A DNA stretch of 64,000 nucleotides from NCBI RefSeq assembly GCF_007828045.1, contig NZ_VITN01000005.1, positions 314,636 to 378,635 of the forward strand, in the 5' to 3' direction. The notes under the pieces are model-generated. The model saw nothing but the letters and a program-made list of their open reading frames with translations, did not search any database and was not told the origin of the DNA. Within the stretch, counting starts at the first letter, position 1. Each line of letters opens with the position of its first letter. Source of the DNA: Nitrospirillum amazonense. Its GTDB lineage: Bacteria > Pseudomonadota > Alphaproteobacteria > Azospirillales > Azospirillaceae. Shown here piece by piece: positions 49,637 through 60,261 of this stretch. The position numbers and the translations under genes are program-made.

Positions 49637-50842
49637 ATGATCACCCCGCCTGCCTACACGGATAGTTCCGGCGCCATGGCCGCGCCCGCCCTTGGGATCC
49701 TGCCCGGGCAGCGCACGGTGCTGGGCGCCGACCGGCCCATGCCCCTGGACGGCGGCGGGCAGCTGGGCCCCTTCACCATGGCCTACCAGACCTACGGCAC
49801 CCTCAACGCCGACAAGTCCAACGCCGTGCTGGTCTGCCACGCCCTGACCGGCGACCAGTACGTGGCCGACCGCCACCCCATCACCGGCAAGCCCGGCTGG
49901 TGGGAGATGCTGGTGGGCCCGGGCAGGCCGGTGGACACGGACCGGTTCTTCGTCATCTGCAGCAACGTCATCGGCGGCTGCATGGGGTCCACCGGTCCGC
50001 ACGACGTGAACCCGGCCACGGGCCAGCCCTACGCCATCGATTTCCCCGTCATCACCATCGGCGACATGGTGCGGGCGCAGACCCTGCTGATCGACGCGCT
50101 GGGCATCGACCAGCTGTTCTGCGTCATCGGCGGCTCCATGGGCGGCATGCAGGTGCTGCAGTGGGCGGTGGCCTACCCGGAGCGGGTGTTCGCCGCCGTG
50201 CCCATCGCCACCGCCGCCCGGCATTCGGCCCAGAACATCGCCTTTCACGAGGTGGGGCGCCAGGCCATCATGGCCGATCCCGAATGGCGCGACGGCGCCT
50301 ATCAGCGGGCCGGGACCAACCCGGCGCGCGGCCTGGCCGTGGCCCGCATGGCCGCCCACATCACCTACCTGTCGGAAGCGGCCCTGCACCGCAAGTTCGG
50401 CCGCAACCTGCAAAGCCGCCAGGCCATCACCTTCGGCTTCGACGCTGATTTCCAGGTGGAAAGCTATCTGCGTTACCAGGGCACCAGCTTCGTCGACCGC
50501 TTCGACGCCAACAGCTACCTCTACATCACCCGTGCCATGGACTATTTCGACTTGGCGGCGGAGCATGGCGGCCAGTTGGCCCAGGCCTTCCGCGTGGGCG
50601 GCAAGGGCACGCCGGTGCGCTTCTGCCTGGCCAGCTTCTCCAGCGACTGGCTGTTCCCCACGTCCGAGTCGCGGGCGGTTGTGCACGCGCTGAACGCCGT
50701 GGCCGCCAATGTCAGCTTCGTGGAAATCGAGACGGACAAAGGCCACGACGCCTTTCTGCTGGAGGAGCCGGAGTTCCACCAGGTCATGCGCGGCTTCATC
50801 AACGGCTGCGCCGATCATCGCGGCCTGAAACGGCGGGTCTGA
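49637..50842 (+). CDS. metX: Homoserine O-acyltransferase
   Basis: A 401-residue alpha/beta hydrolase-fold enzyme that acylates homoserine at the start of methionine synthesis. The nucleophile is Ser167 in [24 protein letters not shown] and the late KGHDAFLLE (catalytic histidine and aspartate) are present. Acetyl or succinyl use cannot be decided by reading. MetW follows after 4 nt, the usual metXW pair. Confidence 0.95.
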   Translation: MITPPAYTDSSGAMAAPALGILPGQRTVLGADRPMPLDGGGQLGPFTMAYQTYGTLNADKSNAVLVCHALTGDQYVADRHPITGKPGWWEMLVGPGRPVDTDRFFVICSNVIGGCMGSTGPHDVNPATGQPYAIDFPVITIGDMVRAQTLLIDALGIDQLFCVIGGSMGGMQVLQWAVAYPERVFAAVPIATAARHSAQNIAFHEVGRQAIMADPEWRDGAYQRAGTNPARGLAVARMAAHITYLSEAALHRKFGRNLQSRQAITFGFDADFQVESYLRYQGTSFVDRFDANSYLYITRAMDYFDLAAEHGGQLAQAFRVGGKGTPVRFCLASFSSDWLFPTSESRAVVHALNAVAANVSFVEIETDKGHDAFLLEEPEFHQVMRGFINGCADHRGLKRRV

Positions 50843-50846
50843 CCCC

Positions 50847-51482
50847 ATGGACGCCACGGTCATCCCCCCCCGCACCGACATCCGCGGCGACCTGCGCCGC
50901 ATCGCCGACATGGTCAGCGCGGGCGCCCGCGTGCTGGACGTGGGCTGCGGCGACGGCGCCCTGCTGGACCTGCTGACCCGAGAAAAGGGTGTCGATGGGC
51001 GCGGCGTGGAACTGGGCATGGACGGCGTGCGCGAGTGCGTGTCGCGCGGCCTGTCCGTCATCCAGGGCGACGCCGACACCGACCTGAAGGACTACCCCAG
51101 CGACGCCTTCGACTATGTGATCCTGTCGCAGACGCTGCAAGCCACGCGCGACCCGCGCGGCGTGCTGTTGCAGATGCTGCGCATCGGCCGCCGCGTCATC
51201 GTCTCCTTCCCCAATTTCGGCTATTGGCGGGTGCGTCTGGCCCTGCTGCTGACGGGGCGCATGCCGGTGACCGACCGGCTGGGCTTCCAGTGGTGGGAAA
51301 CGCCCAACATCCACTTCTGCACCATCGCGGACTTCACCGCGCTGTGCGCCGACCTGGGCGGAGTGACGGTGGAACGCAGCGCCATCCTGGACCACGCCGG
51401 CCGCCAACTGACCAGCGACGCCACCACCTGGCGCGCCAACTGGTCGGGGGAGCAAGGCATCTTTTTGCTGCGAAGAGATTAG
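50847..51482 (+). CDS. metW: Methionine biosynthesis protein MetW
   Basis: A 211-residue class I methyltransferase-like protein with SAM loop VLDVGCGDGALLDLL, the hallmark SQTLQATRDP, and FPNFGYWRVRLALLLTGRMP. MetW works together with MetX; its biochemical role is less certain than its genetic link. It is tightly coupled to metX. Confidence 0.95.
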   Translation: MDATVIPPRTDIRGDLRRIADMVSAGARVLDVGCGDGALLDLLTREKGVDGRGVELGMDGVRECVSRGLSVIQGDADTDLKDYPSDAFDYVILSQTLQATRDPRGVLLQMLRIGRRVIVSFPNFGYWRVRLALLLTGRMPVTDRLGFQWWETPNIHFCTIADFTALCADLGGVTVERSAILDHAGRQLTSDATTWRANWSGEQGIFLLRRD

Positions 51483-51489
51483 TTTTGTT

Positions 51490-51614
51490 CCCTCAGCCCC
51501 CGGGCGCCGGCATCCGCCGGCTTGGCTTATCCTCGGTTTCCAGTCCGCTGACGCTCCCCAGAAACCTCCGGCGGATGCGGTCGCGTCCTACAGCGGCAGG
51601 AGGGCCCCTGCCGC
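51490..51614 (+). repeat. Structured intergenic repeat, copy D
   Basis: CCCTCAGCCCCCGGGCGCC, then the 19-base core GCATCCGCCGGCTTGGCTT; GCATCCGCCGG pairs perfectly with CCGGCGGATGC on the right. The inner stem is GGTTTC...GAAACC, and the last hairpin GCGGCAGG/CCTGCCGC (51593-51614). It is the most symmetrical copy, between convergent metW and an XRE gene. Confidence 0.82.
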
Positions 51615-51624
51615 CGGTATCATT

Positions 51625-52227
51625 TCAACCGACTGGACCGGAAGCGCAGGCTTCATCGTAGGCGATGGTGTCGACCAGCCGGGCGAAGGTGCCGTCCGAC
51701 AGCTGGAAGCGCACCCAGCGGAAACGGCTGGCGTGGATGGGCACCTCGGCCGAGCGGTTGGCGCGGGTCGTCAGTTCCAGGGCCGGCGGCCTGGCCTCGA
51801 ACCAGCCCAGGTCCGGCAGGGTGGCCTCCGCCGCCACGATGTCCTCGGTGGCGTAAGGCCAGAGCGAGGTGCCCAGCAGGTCGGCCCGCGCCCGGCCGAA
51901 GTCCCGCTCCCGGGCCGGCGACAGGGCCAGCAGGGTGTGCGTCAGGTCGCAAACCAGGTGGACCGCCCCGCTTGACTGGTTGACCAGGCGCGCCAGTTCC
52001 CGGTCGGCGGCGCTGTCCAAACCGGCGCGCATCAGCAGGCGGATCGCGGTCTGTTCATCGGCGTCGGGCGCCAGCGCGCCCGATTCCCAGCGCGACACCG
52101 TGGCCTGGGAAACGCCCAGCAACTCCCCCACATGGCTCTGCTTCATGCGGCGCAGGGTGCGCCATAGGCGGAGCGAGGGCCCCAGATGCGACACGGGGCC
52201 GATAACGGCGGCGATGCTGCGGCCCAT
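51625..52227 (-). CDS. XRE-family helix-turn-helix regulator
   Basis: A 200-residue regulator. The N-terminal HTH is LRRMKQSHVGELLGVSQATV followed by SRWESGALAP (about residues 24-55). The C-terminal about 130 residues look like a PAS-type or ligand-binding domain (HLVCDLTHTLLALSPARE). It is divergent from an MFS transporter 117 bp away, the likely target. ATG 52227 is preferred; a GTG at 52269 is possible. Confidence 0.82.
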   Translation of the reverse strand: MGRSIAAVIGPVSHLGPSLRLWRTLRRMKQSHVGELLGVSQATVSRWESGALAPDADEQTAIRLLMRAGLDSAADRELARLVNQSSGAVHLVCDLTHTLLALSPARERDFGRARADLLGTSLWPYATEDIVAAEATLPDLGWFEARPPALELTTRANRSAEVPIHASRFRWVRFQLSDGTFARLVDTIAYDEACASGPVG

Positions 52228-52343
52228 GGATGATGTCCTGCGCCCTTTGTCCACGCATATCTTATTCACGGCCTTTCGCCGCCAGCCATGCCAAAAATAG
52301 AGCCCCCGCCCCGTTGGGCGGGCGTCACGCGGTTGAGGGCATC

Positions 52344-53543
52344 ATGAGCGGCACCTGGGTCAAGATCGTCTGGTTCTATGGCGTCGGGGTCATCGCCGCC
52401 GCCCAGCTGGGCAAGATGTCGGCCCTGATCCCCCTCATCTCCCGCGACCTGGGCCTCAGCCTCACCGTGGCGGCCCTGGTGATCTCGCTGCTGGAGATCG
52501 GCGGCGCCGGATTCGGCCGCATCGCCGGCGGGCTGATCCAGCGGGCGGGACGGCGCCCCGCGCTGCTGGCCGGCACCGCCCTCCTGGCCCTGGGCGGTAT
52601 CGGCGAAAGCCTGGCGCGGGGCCCGGCGGCGCTGATCGCGTGGCGGATGGTGGAAAGCGCCGGCTATCTCACCACCGTCATCGCCGCCCCCATGCTGATC
52701 CTGGAGACGGCGACCCCGCGCCAGCGCGGCGTGGCGCTGGCCCTGTGGAGCAGCTTCGTGCCCGTCGGCCTGGCCCTGGGCGCCATCCTGTCCGGCTGGG
52801 CGGCGGAGCTGTGGAGCTGGCGCGGCGCCCTGTTCGGCGGCGGCGTGGTGGCGGCGGGCGCCCTGGTCCTGTCCCTGCGCATGACCGCCGGTGTCGGGGC
52901 GCAGGTGCGTGCCGCCGCCGCCGGCGGCACCGCCCCCACGCGGCAGGCCTGGGCCTTGGCCCTGGGCTTCGGCTGCTACACCACGTTCGAGGTCGGCCTG
53001 CTGGGCATGCTGCCCACCTTCCTGGTGGACAAGGCCGGCGCCAGCGCCGACACCGCCGGCCTCATCACCGGCACCGCCTCCTTCGCCACCGTGGCGGGCA
53101 GCGCGGTGGCGGGGTGGTGGAACCACCGCAACCATGGGCGGGACCTGGCGCGGGGGCCGTCCTTCGCCCTGATGGCGCTCAGCATCGTGCTGCCGGCCCT
53201 GCTGCTGTTCCTGGTGTTCGGGCCAGCGCTCGACCTCCCCACCGCCGCCAGCGTGGTCATCGCGCTCAACGCCCTGTCCGGCATCTATCCCGGCCTGGCC
53301 TTCGCCCTGCTGCCCGCCGTGGCGGGATCGGACCGGGGCCTGCCTGCCGCCAACGGCCTGCTGACCCAGTTCGGCGCCAGCGGCTCCCTCATCGGGCCGC
53401 CGCTGTTCGCCGCCTTCGCCGGCCACTGGGGCTGGACCAGCGCCGCCGCCTGCGGCCTGGCCGCATCCCTGCTCTGCCTGGCCTTGATGCGGGCGGCGGG
53501 GGTATCGTCCCCTTCCGTCGCGGTCCCCGATCAGGCCGCCTGA
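52344..53543 (+). CDS. MFS transporter
   Basis: A 399-residue major facilitator protein with about twelve hydrophobic helices and the loop motif GGLIQRAGRRPALLAG between helices 2 and 3. The substrate is unknown. Start ATG 52344 places MSGTWVKIVW before helix 1. It is probably controlled by the divergent XRE regulator. Confidence 0.85.
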   Translation: MSGTWVKIVWFYGVGVIAAAQLGKMSALIPLISRDLGLSLTVAALVISLLEIGGAGFGRIAGGLIQRAGRRPALLAGTALLALGGIGESLARGPAALIAWRMVESAGYLTTVIAAPMLILETATPRQRGVALALWSSFVPVGLALGAILSGWAAELWSWRGALFGGGVVAAGALVLSLRMTAGVGAQVRAAAAGGTAPTRQAWALALGFGCYTTFEVGLLGMLPTFLVDKAGASADTAGLITGTASFATVAGSAVAGWWNHRNHGRDLARGPSFALMALSIVLPALLLFLVFGPALDLPTAASVVIALNALSGIYPGLAFALLPAVAGSDRGLPAANGLLTQFGASGSLIGPPLFAAFAGHWGWTSAAACGLAASLLCLALMRAAGVSSPSVAVPDQAA

Positions 53544-53564
53544 GTTTCTTTGGAGTTGCGTCCC

Positions 53565-54284
53565 ATGCCTGCCCTTACGCCCCGGGGGCCCCCCCGTGTC
53601 ATCGCCCTCGATGGCGACGACACGCTTTGGCACAACGAGGCCATGTTCTCGACCTCATACGCCGAGTTCCGCGACCTGCTGCTGCGCCACAGCGACCTGG
53701 ACCAGGCGACCATCGATGAGCGCCTGCTGCTGGTGGAGCGGCGCAACCTGGCGGCCTATGGCTACGGCATCAAGGGCTTCACCCTGTCGATGATCGAGAC
53801 GGCCCTGGAACTGACCGAAGGGCGCATCCCCGGCATCGCCATCGAGACGCTGGTGCGGCGCGGCCGCGCCATGCTGGCCCACCCAGTGGAGCTGATCGAC
53901 GGCGCCCTGGAGGTGATCGAAACCCTGCGGGAGCGGGACCATGAGGTGTGGCTGATCACCAAGGGCGACCTGTTCGACCAGGAGAGCAAGATCGCCCGCT
54001 CCGGCCTGGCCGACCTGTTCCATCGCATCGAAATCGTGTCGGAAAAGGACGACGCCACCTACCGCCGCCTGCTGGACCGCCACGGCGTGGCCCCGGCCGA
54101 CTTCGCCATGGCCGGCAACTCGCTGAAGTCCGACGTCCTGCCGGTGGCAGCATTGGGTGGCCTGGGTTTCCACGTGCCCTACCACACCACCTGGGCCCAT
54201 GAGATGGTGTCCGGCCCGATTCCCCACCCCTATACCGAGCTTGCATCCTTACGTGAATTGCCGAGCGCGTTAGGGTCCAGGTAA
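53565..54284 (+). CDS. HAD-superfamily hydrolase
   Basis: A 239-residue phosphatase-like protein. Motif I is IALDGDDTLW (Asp16 nucleophile, Asp18), motif II WLITKGD and motif IV GNSLKSDV. A helical cap lies between about residues 30 and 95. The substrate is unknown, possibly a nucleotide or sugar phosphate. GGAG lies upstream of ATG 53565. It follows the MFS gene by 21 nt and may be co-transcribed. Confidence 0.85.
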   Translation: MPALTPRGPPRVIALDGDDTLWHNEAMFSTSYAEFRDLLLRHSDLDQATIDERLLLVERRNLAAYGYGIKGFTLSMIETALELTEGRIPGIAIETLVRRGRAMLAHPVELIDGALEVIETLRERDHEVWLITKGDLFDQESKIARSGLADLFHRIEIVSEKDDATYRRLLDRHGVAPADFAMAGNSLKSDVLPVAALGGLGFHVPYHTTWAHEMVSGPIPHPYTELASLRELPSALGSR

Positions 54285-54315
54285 GGAATCGACTCGGGAT
54301 GTGGGACGGTCCGCG

Positions 54316-54582
54316 TCAGTAGTGCAACCTGCACTGCACGATCTGAACCTCCTGCTCTTCCCCCTTACCGCGCACCCGATAAACCAGGCGATGCTCCTGA
54401 GTGATGCGACGGGACCACCAGCCGGAAAGGTCGCCCTTCAGCGCCTCCGGCTGGCCTACGCCCCGGAAGGGGTCCCGGCGGATATCTTTGATCAGGCCAT
54501 TGATCTTGCGCAGCACTTCCATGTCCTGGGACTGCCAATACAAATAGTCATCCCAGGCTTGTGCCGTGAACCTCAGCTGCAT
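54316..54582 (-). CDS. yoeB: YoeB-family mRNA interferase toxin
   Basis: An 88-residue RelE-superfamily toxin that cuts mRNA at the ribosome. Matching segments are FTAQAWDDYLYWQSQD, DPFRGVGQPEALKGDLSGWW, SRRITQEHRLVYRV and the C-terminal CRLHY (family CRYHY). Glu in PEALKG, Arg in HRLVYR and the penultimate His fit the catalytic set. Its ATG overlaps the antitoxin stop by one base. Confidence 0.93.
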   Translation of the reverse strand: MQLRFTAQAWDDYLYWQSQDMEVLRKINGLIKDIRRDPFRGVGQPEALKGDLSGWWSRRITQEHRLVYRVRGKGEEQEVQIVQCRLHY

Positions 54583-54842
54583 CAGTCGAGATCATCCGGA
54601 AGGGCGTCCGTGACGAACTCTCCAGCATCAGCGGCGGCGATGGAAGCCAGCAGGCGCTCGGCATTCCGGGGGCTGCGCAGCAGATGCAGCGTTTCCATCA
54701 TGCCGTTGAACTCATCCTCAGCGATCACCACCACCGACCGGCCGCCCTGGCGCGTCACCACCAGGGGCGCGCGGCTATCGCATGCCGCATCCAAATGCGC
54801 CTTCATGTTCTGGCGAAACTCGGTGAAGCTGACGTGCGACAT
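54582..54842 (-). CDS. yefM: YefM-family antitoxin
   Basis: An 86-residue Phd/YefM antitoxin (MSHVSFTEFRQNMKAHLDAA, VVVTRQGGRSVVVIAEDEF), with a C-terminal tail that wraps the toxin. GGAGG lies before ATG 54842, which decides the start. A palindrome of YefM type lies 21-44 nt upstream, so conditional autoregulation is expected. Confidence 0.93.
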   Translation of the reverse strand: MSHVSFTEFRQNMKAHLDAACDSRAPLVVTRQGGRSVVVIAEDEFNGMMETLHLLRSPRNAERLLASIAAADAGEFVTDALPDDLD

Positions 54843-54862
54843 GGGGGCCTCCAGAAACTCGT

Positions 54863-54886
54863 ATCTGTACATATATCCGTACAGAT
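54863..54886. promoter_or_regulatory. YefM-YoeB operator
   Basis: Perfect arms ATCTGTAC (54863-54870) and GTACAGAT (54879-54886) with an 8-bp AT-rich spacer. It contains TGTACA (54866-54871), the hexamer core recognised by E. coli YefM, and a variant CGTACA (54878-54883). Confidence 0.75.
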
Positions 54887-54902
54887 TGCCATTACAAGGC
54901 GC

Positions 54903-55454
54903 TCAAGACATGTCGGGCGCTACAGGGCAAGCGTGTTGCCAAACTTCCAGACGGACAATGTCGTTCCGCCCGGAAAGCCGCCGGACGTAAGAGACCTGGA
55001 CCTTGGAATCGGCATGGACAATTCCACCATGCATCTCAAGGGCATGGTAGCCGAAACCAATTTTCTCATCCGCGTAGGCAAAATCCATGCCCGCAACCCG
55101 CCATCGTTCAAAATCCCGCGACAGGCGTGATCTTGGGCTTCCAGGATAAAAATGGGTCAAACAGCCTTGTACCGTATGATACCGCCCCGCCCGTACGTCC
55201 GCTTGCGCCTCATAGGCGTATCTAAAGTCGAAATAAGCCCCCGCAGAGAAAAAGATCAACCAAACGATGGAAAAGGGAAGGATCAACCATCGCATCATCC
55301 AAGCTCGGCCTTCCAGACCAAACCCCGGCCGATTGAACCGAGGCGCCATGATGGCCATAACCAGAAGTCCCAATCCAATCGATAGGAACAGCCCGAAGCA
55401 CATAAAGTCGGGCCTGATCTGGTCAGGCACCTGAGCCAGGTCAAAAACGTCCAA
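54903..55454 (-). CDS. Small membrane protein of unknown function
   Basis: A 183-residue protein with two hydrophobic segments (about residues 19-36 and 55-75) and a soluble C-terminal half with YHTVQGCLTHFYPGSPRS and ADSKVQVSYVRRLSG. I do not recognise the family. The coding DNA is less GC-rich than proB, suggesting a more recent arrival, perhaps with yefM-yoeB downstream. It starts 12 nt after the proB stop. Confidence 0.6.
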   Translation of the reverse strand: MDVFDLAQVPDQIRPDFMCFGLFLSIGLGLLVMAIMAPRFNRPGFGLEGRAWMMRWLILPFSIVWLIFFSAGAYFDFRYAYEAQADVRAGRYHTVQGCLTHFYPGSPRSRLSRDFERWRVAGMDFAYADEKIGFGYHALEMHGGIVHADSKVQVSYVRRLSGRNDIVRLEVWQHACPVAPDMS

Positions 55455-55466
55455 GACTCCTCCACC

Positions 55467-56654
55467 TCACCCCAACGCCAGGTCGTCCCGGTGGATCATC
55501 TCGTCCCGGCCACGCCAGCCCAGGCTGGCTTCGATCTCGGCGCTGCGGCGGCCCTGGATGCGGCGGGCGTCCTCGGCGGAATAGGCCACCAGGCCGCGGG
55601 CGATGACGCGGCCGGCCTGGGTGCGCACGGCCACCAGGTCGCCGCGCTCGAACTCACCCTCCACCGCGCGCACGCCGGCGGGCAGCAGGCTGCCGCCGCG
55701 CGCCAGGGCCTGGGCGGCGCCCTCGTCCACCACCAGCGTGCCGGCCGGCTTAAGCGAACCGGCGATCCAGCGCTTGCGCGCCGTGCCGGGGCCGGCGGCG
55801 GGCAGGAACCAGGTGCACAGCGCCCCGCCCTGCTCCAACGTCTTCTCCAACGCCGCCAGCGGATGCTGGCGCTTGCCGGAAACGATGGCCATGCGGCAGC
55901 CGGCGGCGACGGCGATGCGGGCGGCGGCGATCTTGGTCACCATGCCCCCGCTGCTGTAGCCGGCAGGCGGTTCCCCCGCCATGGCCTCGATCTCCGGCGT
56001 CACCTCGGTCACCACGGGCAGGTGCCGGGCCGCCGGGTCCTTGCGCGGGTCGGCGGTGTAGAGGCCGTCGATGTCGGACATGAGGATCAGGGTGTCGGCG
56101 CTGATCATCTGCGCCACGCGGGCGGCCAGGCGGTCGTTGTCGCCGAAGCGGATCTCGGCGGTGGCCACGGTGTCGTTCTCGTTGATCACGGGAACGGCGC
56201 CCAGCTTCAGCAGGGTCTCGATGGTGGCGCGGCCGTTCAAGTGGCGGCGGCGATCCTCGGTATCGTCCAGGGTCAGCAGCACCTGGGCCACGGTGATGTC
56301 GTGGCGGGCCAGGGTTTCTTGATAGGCGTGGGCCAGGCGGATCTGGCCGGTGGCGGCGGCGGCCTGCTTTTCCTCAAGCTTCAGCGGGCGGCCCACCAGG
56401 CCCAGGTGCTCCCGCCCCACGGCGACGGCGCCGGAGGAGACGATGACCACGTCCACGCCCCGGCGGCGCAGGGCGGCCACGTCATCGCACACGCTGTCCA
56501 GCCAGTCGCGGCGGATGCGGTGCGTCTCACCATCCACCAGCAGGGCGGAGCCGATCTTGACGATCAGCCTTTTGGCGCCCAACACCGGCGGGACATCAAA
56601 CACCGCCGCCGCACCGGTTGAAGAAACTTCCGTGCGGGCGGCGGCGTCATTCAT
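55467..56654 (-). CDS. proB: Glutamate 5-kinase
   Basis: A 395-residue kinase, first step of proline synthesis. The amino acid kinase domain has [21 protein letters not shown] and INENDTVAT; a C-terminal PUA domain (about 300-395) is present. It starts 3 nt after the obg stop, continuing the ribosomal-obg-proB string common in Alphaproteobacteria. proA is not in the window. Confidence 0.95.
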   Translation of the reverse strand: MNDAAARTEVSSTGAAAVFDVPPVLGAKRLIVKIGSALLVDGETHRIRRDWLDSVCDDVAALRRRGVDVVIVSSGAVAVGREHLGLVGRPLKLEEKQAAAATGQIRLAHAYQETLARHDITVAQVLLTLDDTEDRRRHLNGRATIETLLKLGAVPVINENDTVATAEIRFGDNDRLAARVAQMISADTLILMSDIDGLYTADPRKDPAARHLPVVTEVTPEIEAMAGEPPAGYSSGGMVTKIAAARIAVAAGCRMAIVSGKRQHPLAALEKTLEQGGALCTWFLPAAGPGTARKRWIAGSLKPAGTLVVDEGAAQALARGGSLLPAGVRAVEGEFERGDLVAVRTQAGRVIARGLVAYSAEDARRIQGRRSAEIEASLGWRGRDEMIHRDDLALG

Positions 56655-56657
56655 TTT

Positions 56658-57752
<1,095 letters not shown>

Positions 57753-57787
57753 TTATGTAACGGTCTTTGATCCCAAGGGATCAAAGA

Positions 57788-57880
57788 CCCCTCAATCGCC
57801 GGGCGCCGGCATCCGCCGGCTTGGCTTCCTCGCTGCGCCCTTCGGTACTCGCTCCGGCGGACGCGGTCGCGTCCTAGGGA
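57788..57880 (+). repeat. Structured intergenic repeat, copy E (short)
   Basis: CCCTCAATCGCCGGGCGCC and the 19-base core GCATCCGCCGGCTTGGCTT, then CTCCGGCGGACGCGGTCGCG and TCCTA, where similarity ends. The third hairpin is missing and the inner stem is reduced, so it looks truncated. It separates obgE from rpmA, normally close neighbours. Confidence 0.78.
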
Positions 57881-57980
57881 AAAAAGCGGGCACGGCGGCG
57901 CCACGGGGCAAATGCAAATCGGGGGAACGGTCACCCGTCCCCCCGATCAGAGTCAAAACACCTGGTGCCGAAGCGGCAGG

Positions 57981-58262
57981 TTACTCGGCGGCGACGGCCA
58001 CCGGCTCCTGAGCCAGCTCGACGGACACGTAGGTGCGGCCCTGACGGCCGGTGTGGAACTTCACGGCACCATCGGCGACCGCGAAAATGGTGTGGTCCTT
58101 GCCCAGGCCCACGTTGGCGCCGGGGTGGAACTTCGTGCCGCGCTGGCGGACGATGATGTTGCCGGAAACGACGGCTTCACCGCCAAAGGCCTTCACGCCC
58201 AGACGACGACCGGCGCTGTCACGACCGTTGCGGGAGCTACCGCCTGCCTTTTTATGTGCCAT
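57981..58262 (-). CDS. rpmA: 50S ribosomal protein L27
   Basis: A 93-residue L27 with [16 protein letters not shown], the conserved start that reaches the peptidyl transferase centre, and [20 protein letters not shown]. It lies 37 nt after rplU. Confidence 0.97.
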   Translation of the reverse strand: MAHKKAGGSSRNGRDSAGRRLGVKAFGGEAVVSGNIIVRQRGTKFHPGANVGLGKDHTIFAVADGAVKFHTGRQGRTYVSVELAQEPVAVAAE

Positions 58263-58299
58263 CTCTAAAACTCCTTAAATCGAGGAGGTCGGCTGCCGA

Positions 58300-58617
58300 T
58301 TAGGCGCCGGCCTGGATGTCGGTGATGCGCAGGATCGTCAGGTCCTGACGATGGCCGTTCTTGCGGCGGTAGTTCTGCCGGCGCTTCTTCTTGAAGACGA
58401 TGATGTGCGGCGCGTGGGCCTGGGCGACCACGGTGGCCGTCACGGCGGCGCCAGCCACCAGCGGGGTGCCGACGGTGGTGTTGCCGGCATCGCTGACCAG
58501 CAGGACCTCGTCCAGCTTCAGGGAGGCGCCAGCGTCACCCGCCAGCTTCTCAACCTTAATGACGTCGCCGGCCGCGACCTTGTACTGCTTACCGCCGGTG
58601 CGGATGACTGCGAACAT
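58300..58617 (-). CDS. rplU: 50S ribosomal protein L21
   Basis: A 105-residue L21: [20 protein letters not shown] at the start and [16 protein letters not shown] near the C-terminus. It is the first gene of rplU-rpmA(-obgE-proB), driven by the promoter at 58722-58749. Confidence 0.97.
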   Translation of the reverse strand: MFAVIRTGGKQYKVAAGDVIKVEKLAGDAGASLKLDEVLLVSDAGNTTVGTPLVAGAAVTATVVAQAHAPHIIVFKKKRRQNYRRKNGHRQDLTILRITDIQAGA

Positions 58618-58721
58618 TCTAGCCCACCACTGATCTGGCCGGGCCCAGCCGAGAGTGGCCAGCGCCCACGCAAAACGGAACGACGGGACCTAGCACAGGA
58701 CCCGTTTCTAAGAGAGCGCGC

Positions 58722-58749
58722 ACTATACAGGCGACCTCGGCCCTGTCAA
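58722..58749 (-). promoter_or_regulatory. Strong sigma70 promoter of rplU-rpmA
   Basis: On the minus strand TTGACA (58749-58744), a 16-bp spacer, and TATAGT (58727-58722), followed by GCGCGC. The -35 is perfect, the -10 one base off. The leader to rplU is about 100 nt. Confidence 0.8.
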
Positions 58750-58805
58750 GCACCCCCAATACGAGTCCGCGCGGAATCCCGACGCCCGGCACCGTTGCGG
58801 GATTC

Positions 58806-59609
58806 TCAGGGCTTCGTGTCGGGATCCACGATCACGCCCGACGAGGCCGCAAGGCGGGGCAGCAGGCGCCGTTCCGCCGCCAGACCGGAGAAGGCCGGCT
58901 GGGCCACGGAAGGGGCCAAGCGGCGGCGCGGCTCCACCACGCGGGTGGCGGTGGTGGCGTAGATCTGCTTGCTGGCCTCCACGATCTGGACGCCGGCGAA
59001 GGCCTTGAACCAGCGGGCGCCCAGGTTTTCCACCGCCCCGGCCGACGCCATGAAGAATCGGGACTTCACCGGCGGCATGAACAGGGCCGACGTCTCCCGC
59101 TCCGGCACGAACAGGTTGGCGCGCAGCACGCGGCGCAACTGGCCCGTTGAAAACGGGGAGCCATGGCCGAAGGGGGTACGGTCGGTGCGGGCCCAGATGC
59201 CGCGCCGGTTGGGCACGACGGCGATCAGGCGCCCGCCCCCGGCCAGCACGCGCCAAATCTCCTGCATCATGGGCTTCAGGTGTTCGGTGAACTCCAACCC
59301 ATGGACCAGCAGCACGCGGTCGACCGACATGTTGGGAAACGGCAGTTCCGATTCCTCGCCCAGGGTCACGAGGCCCGGCCCCTCGGGCGGCCAGAAGACC
59401 ACGCCCTGGGCGGCCGGCATGACGGCCATCACCCGCTCCGCCTCCGTCAGGAAGGGACGCAGGAAGGGGGTGGCGTAGCCGATGCCCAGCACGCGCTGGC
59501 CGCTGACATCAGGCCACAGCTCGCGCAGGCGGCGACGCACCAGCCGCCGGACCACTTGGCCCAGACTGCTTTCGTAAAACTCGCGCAGATCGACGACATC
59601 GTTATACAT
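58806..59609 (-). CDS. Class I SAM-dependent methyltransferase
   Basis: A 267-residue protein of methyltransferase-like fold: VLGIGYATPFLRPF in place of the usual glycine-rich loop, FPNMSVDRVLLVHGLEF, and IWRVLAGGGRLIAVVPNRRG. It resembles the alphaproteobacterial methyltransferase often beside gloB, but gloB is not here. The SAM loop is atypical (GIGYA). The substrate is unknown. Confidence 0.75.
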   Translation of the reverse strand: MYNDVVDLREFYESSLGQVVRRLVRRRLRELWPDVSGQRVLGIGYATPFLRPFLTEAERVMAVMPAAQGVVFWPPEGPGLVTLGEESELPFPNMSVDRVLLVHGLEFTEHLKPMMQEIWRVLAGGGRLIAVVPNRRGIWARTDRTPFGHGSPFSTGQLRRVLRANLFVPERETSALFMPPVKSRFFMASAGAVENLGARWFKAFAGVQIVEASKQIYATTATRVVEPRRRLAPSVAQPAFSGLAAERRLLPRLAASSGVIVDPDTKP

Positions 59610-59769
59610 CAGGGGGATGCTAGCACGGCTGGGACGCGTTCGCCTATTAGGCTGGCGGCCCTAATGCCTATCGCCAAGCCGCCCCTTGCCGCCTGCGACG
59701 CGGCCGCCGCTTGTGGCGGGGCGAATCGGTGCTTACCTTTCAGGGTAATCGCCTTGGGAGGCCACCATC

Positions 59770-60258
59770 ATGCTCCGCACTTCCGCTGTCCTGATCGCCG
59801 CCGGCCTGGCGGCCGGCCTGCTGACCGCCTGCGCCGCCGACCAGAATGCCGGCCCGAATGGCGGCGGCCCCCAGACCGCCAGTATCCCGGCCGCCAGCGC
59901 CGAGTCGCGCGACCGGGGCCCGATGTGCATCCCCGTGCGCAACATCCGTCGCACGCAGGTCATCGATGACCGCACCATCCTGGTGGAGATGCAGGATCGC
60001 ACCCAGTTCACCCGCATCAACCTGGCCAACCGCTGCATCGGCCTGGGCCCGTACGGCTTCGCCTATGTATCCCATAATGACGAGCTGTGCCGCACCGACC
60101 CGCTGACCCTGGTGGGCATGCCGGTGCCGCCGGTCTGCCTGATCGACAGCATGATCCCCATCGACAAGGCCGCCGCCGACGCCCTGAAGGCCAAGCCAAA
60201 GACCGACAGCGCGGCCGGAGCGGCCACGCCCGCGCCCGATGATCAGGGCCGCGACTGA
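59770..60258 (+). CDS. Putative small lipoprotein (DUF6491-like)
   Basis: A 162-residue protein with an N-terminal signal ending in a lipobox-like LLTAC (Cys21), then CIPVRNIRRTQVIDDRTILV, which resembles the DUF6491 family of unknown function. Three further cysteines in the mature part (RCIG, LCRT, VCLI) may form disulfides. An Ala/Asp-rich tail follows. The only neighbours are divergent or convergent, so it stands alone. Confidence 0.7.
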   Translation: MLRTSAVLIAAGLAAGLLTACAADQNAGPNGGGPQTASIPAASAESRDRGPMCIPVRNIRRTQVIDDRTILVEMQDRTQFTRINLANRCIGLGPYGFAYVSHNDELCRTDPLTLVGMPVPPVCLIDSMIPIDKAAADALKAKPKTDSAAGAATPAPDDQGRD

Positions 60259-60261
60259 GGG

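Noticed and set aside
59163..59969. Plus-strand frame across the methyltransferase and lipoprotein genes
   Set aside because: A shadow frame; the methyltransferase on the minus strand and the lipoprotein in another frame explain the region.
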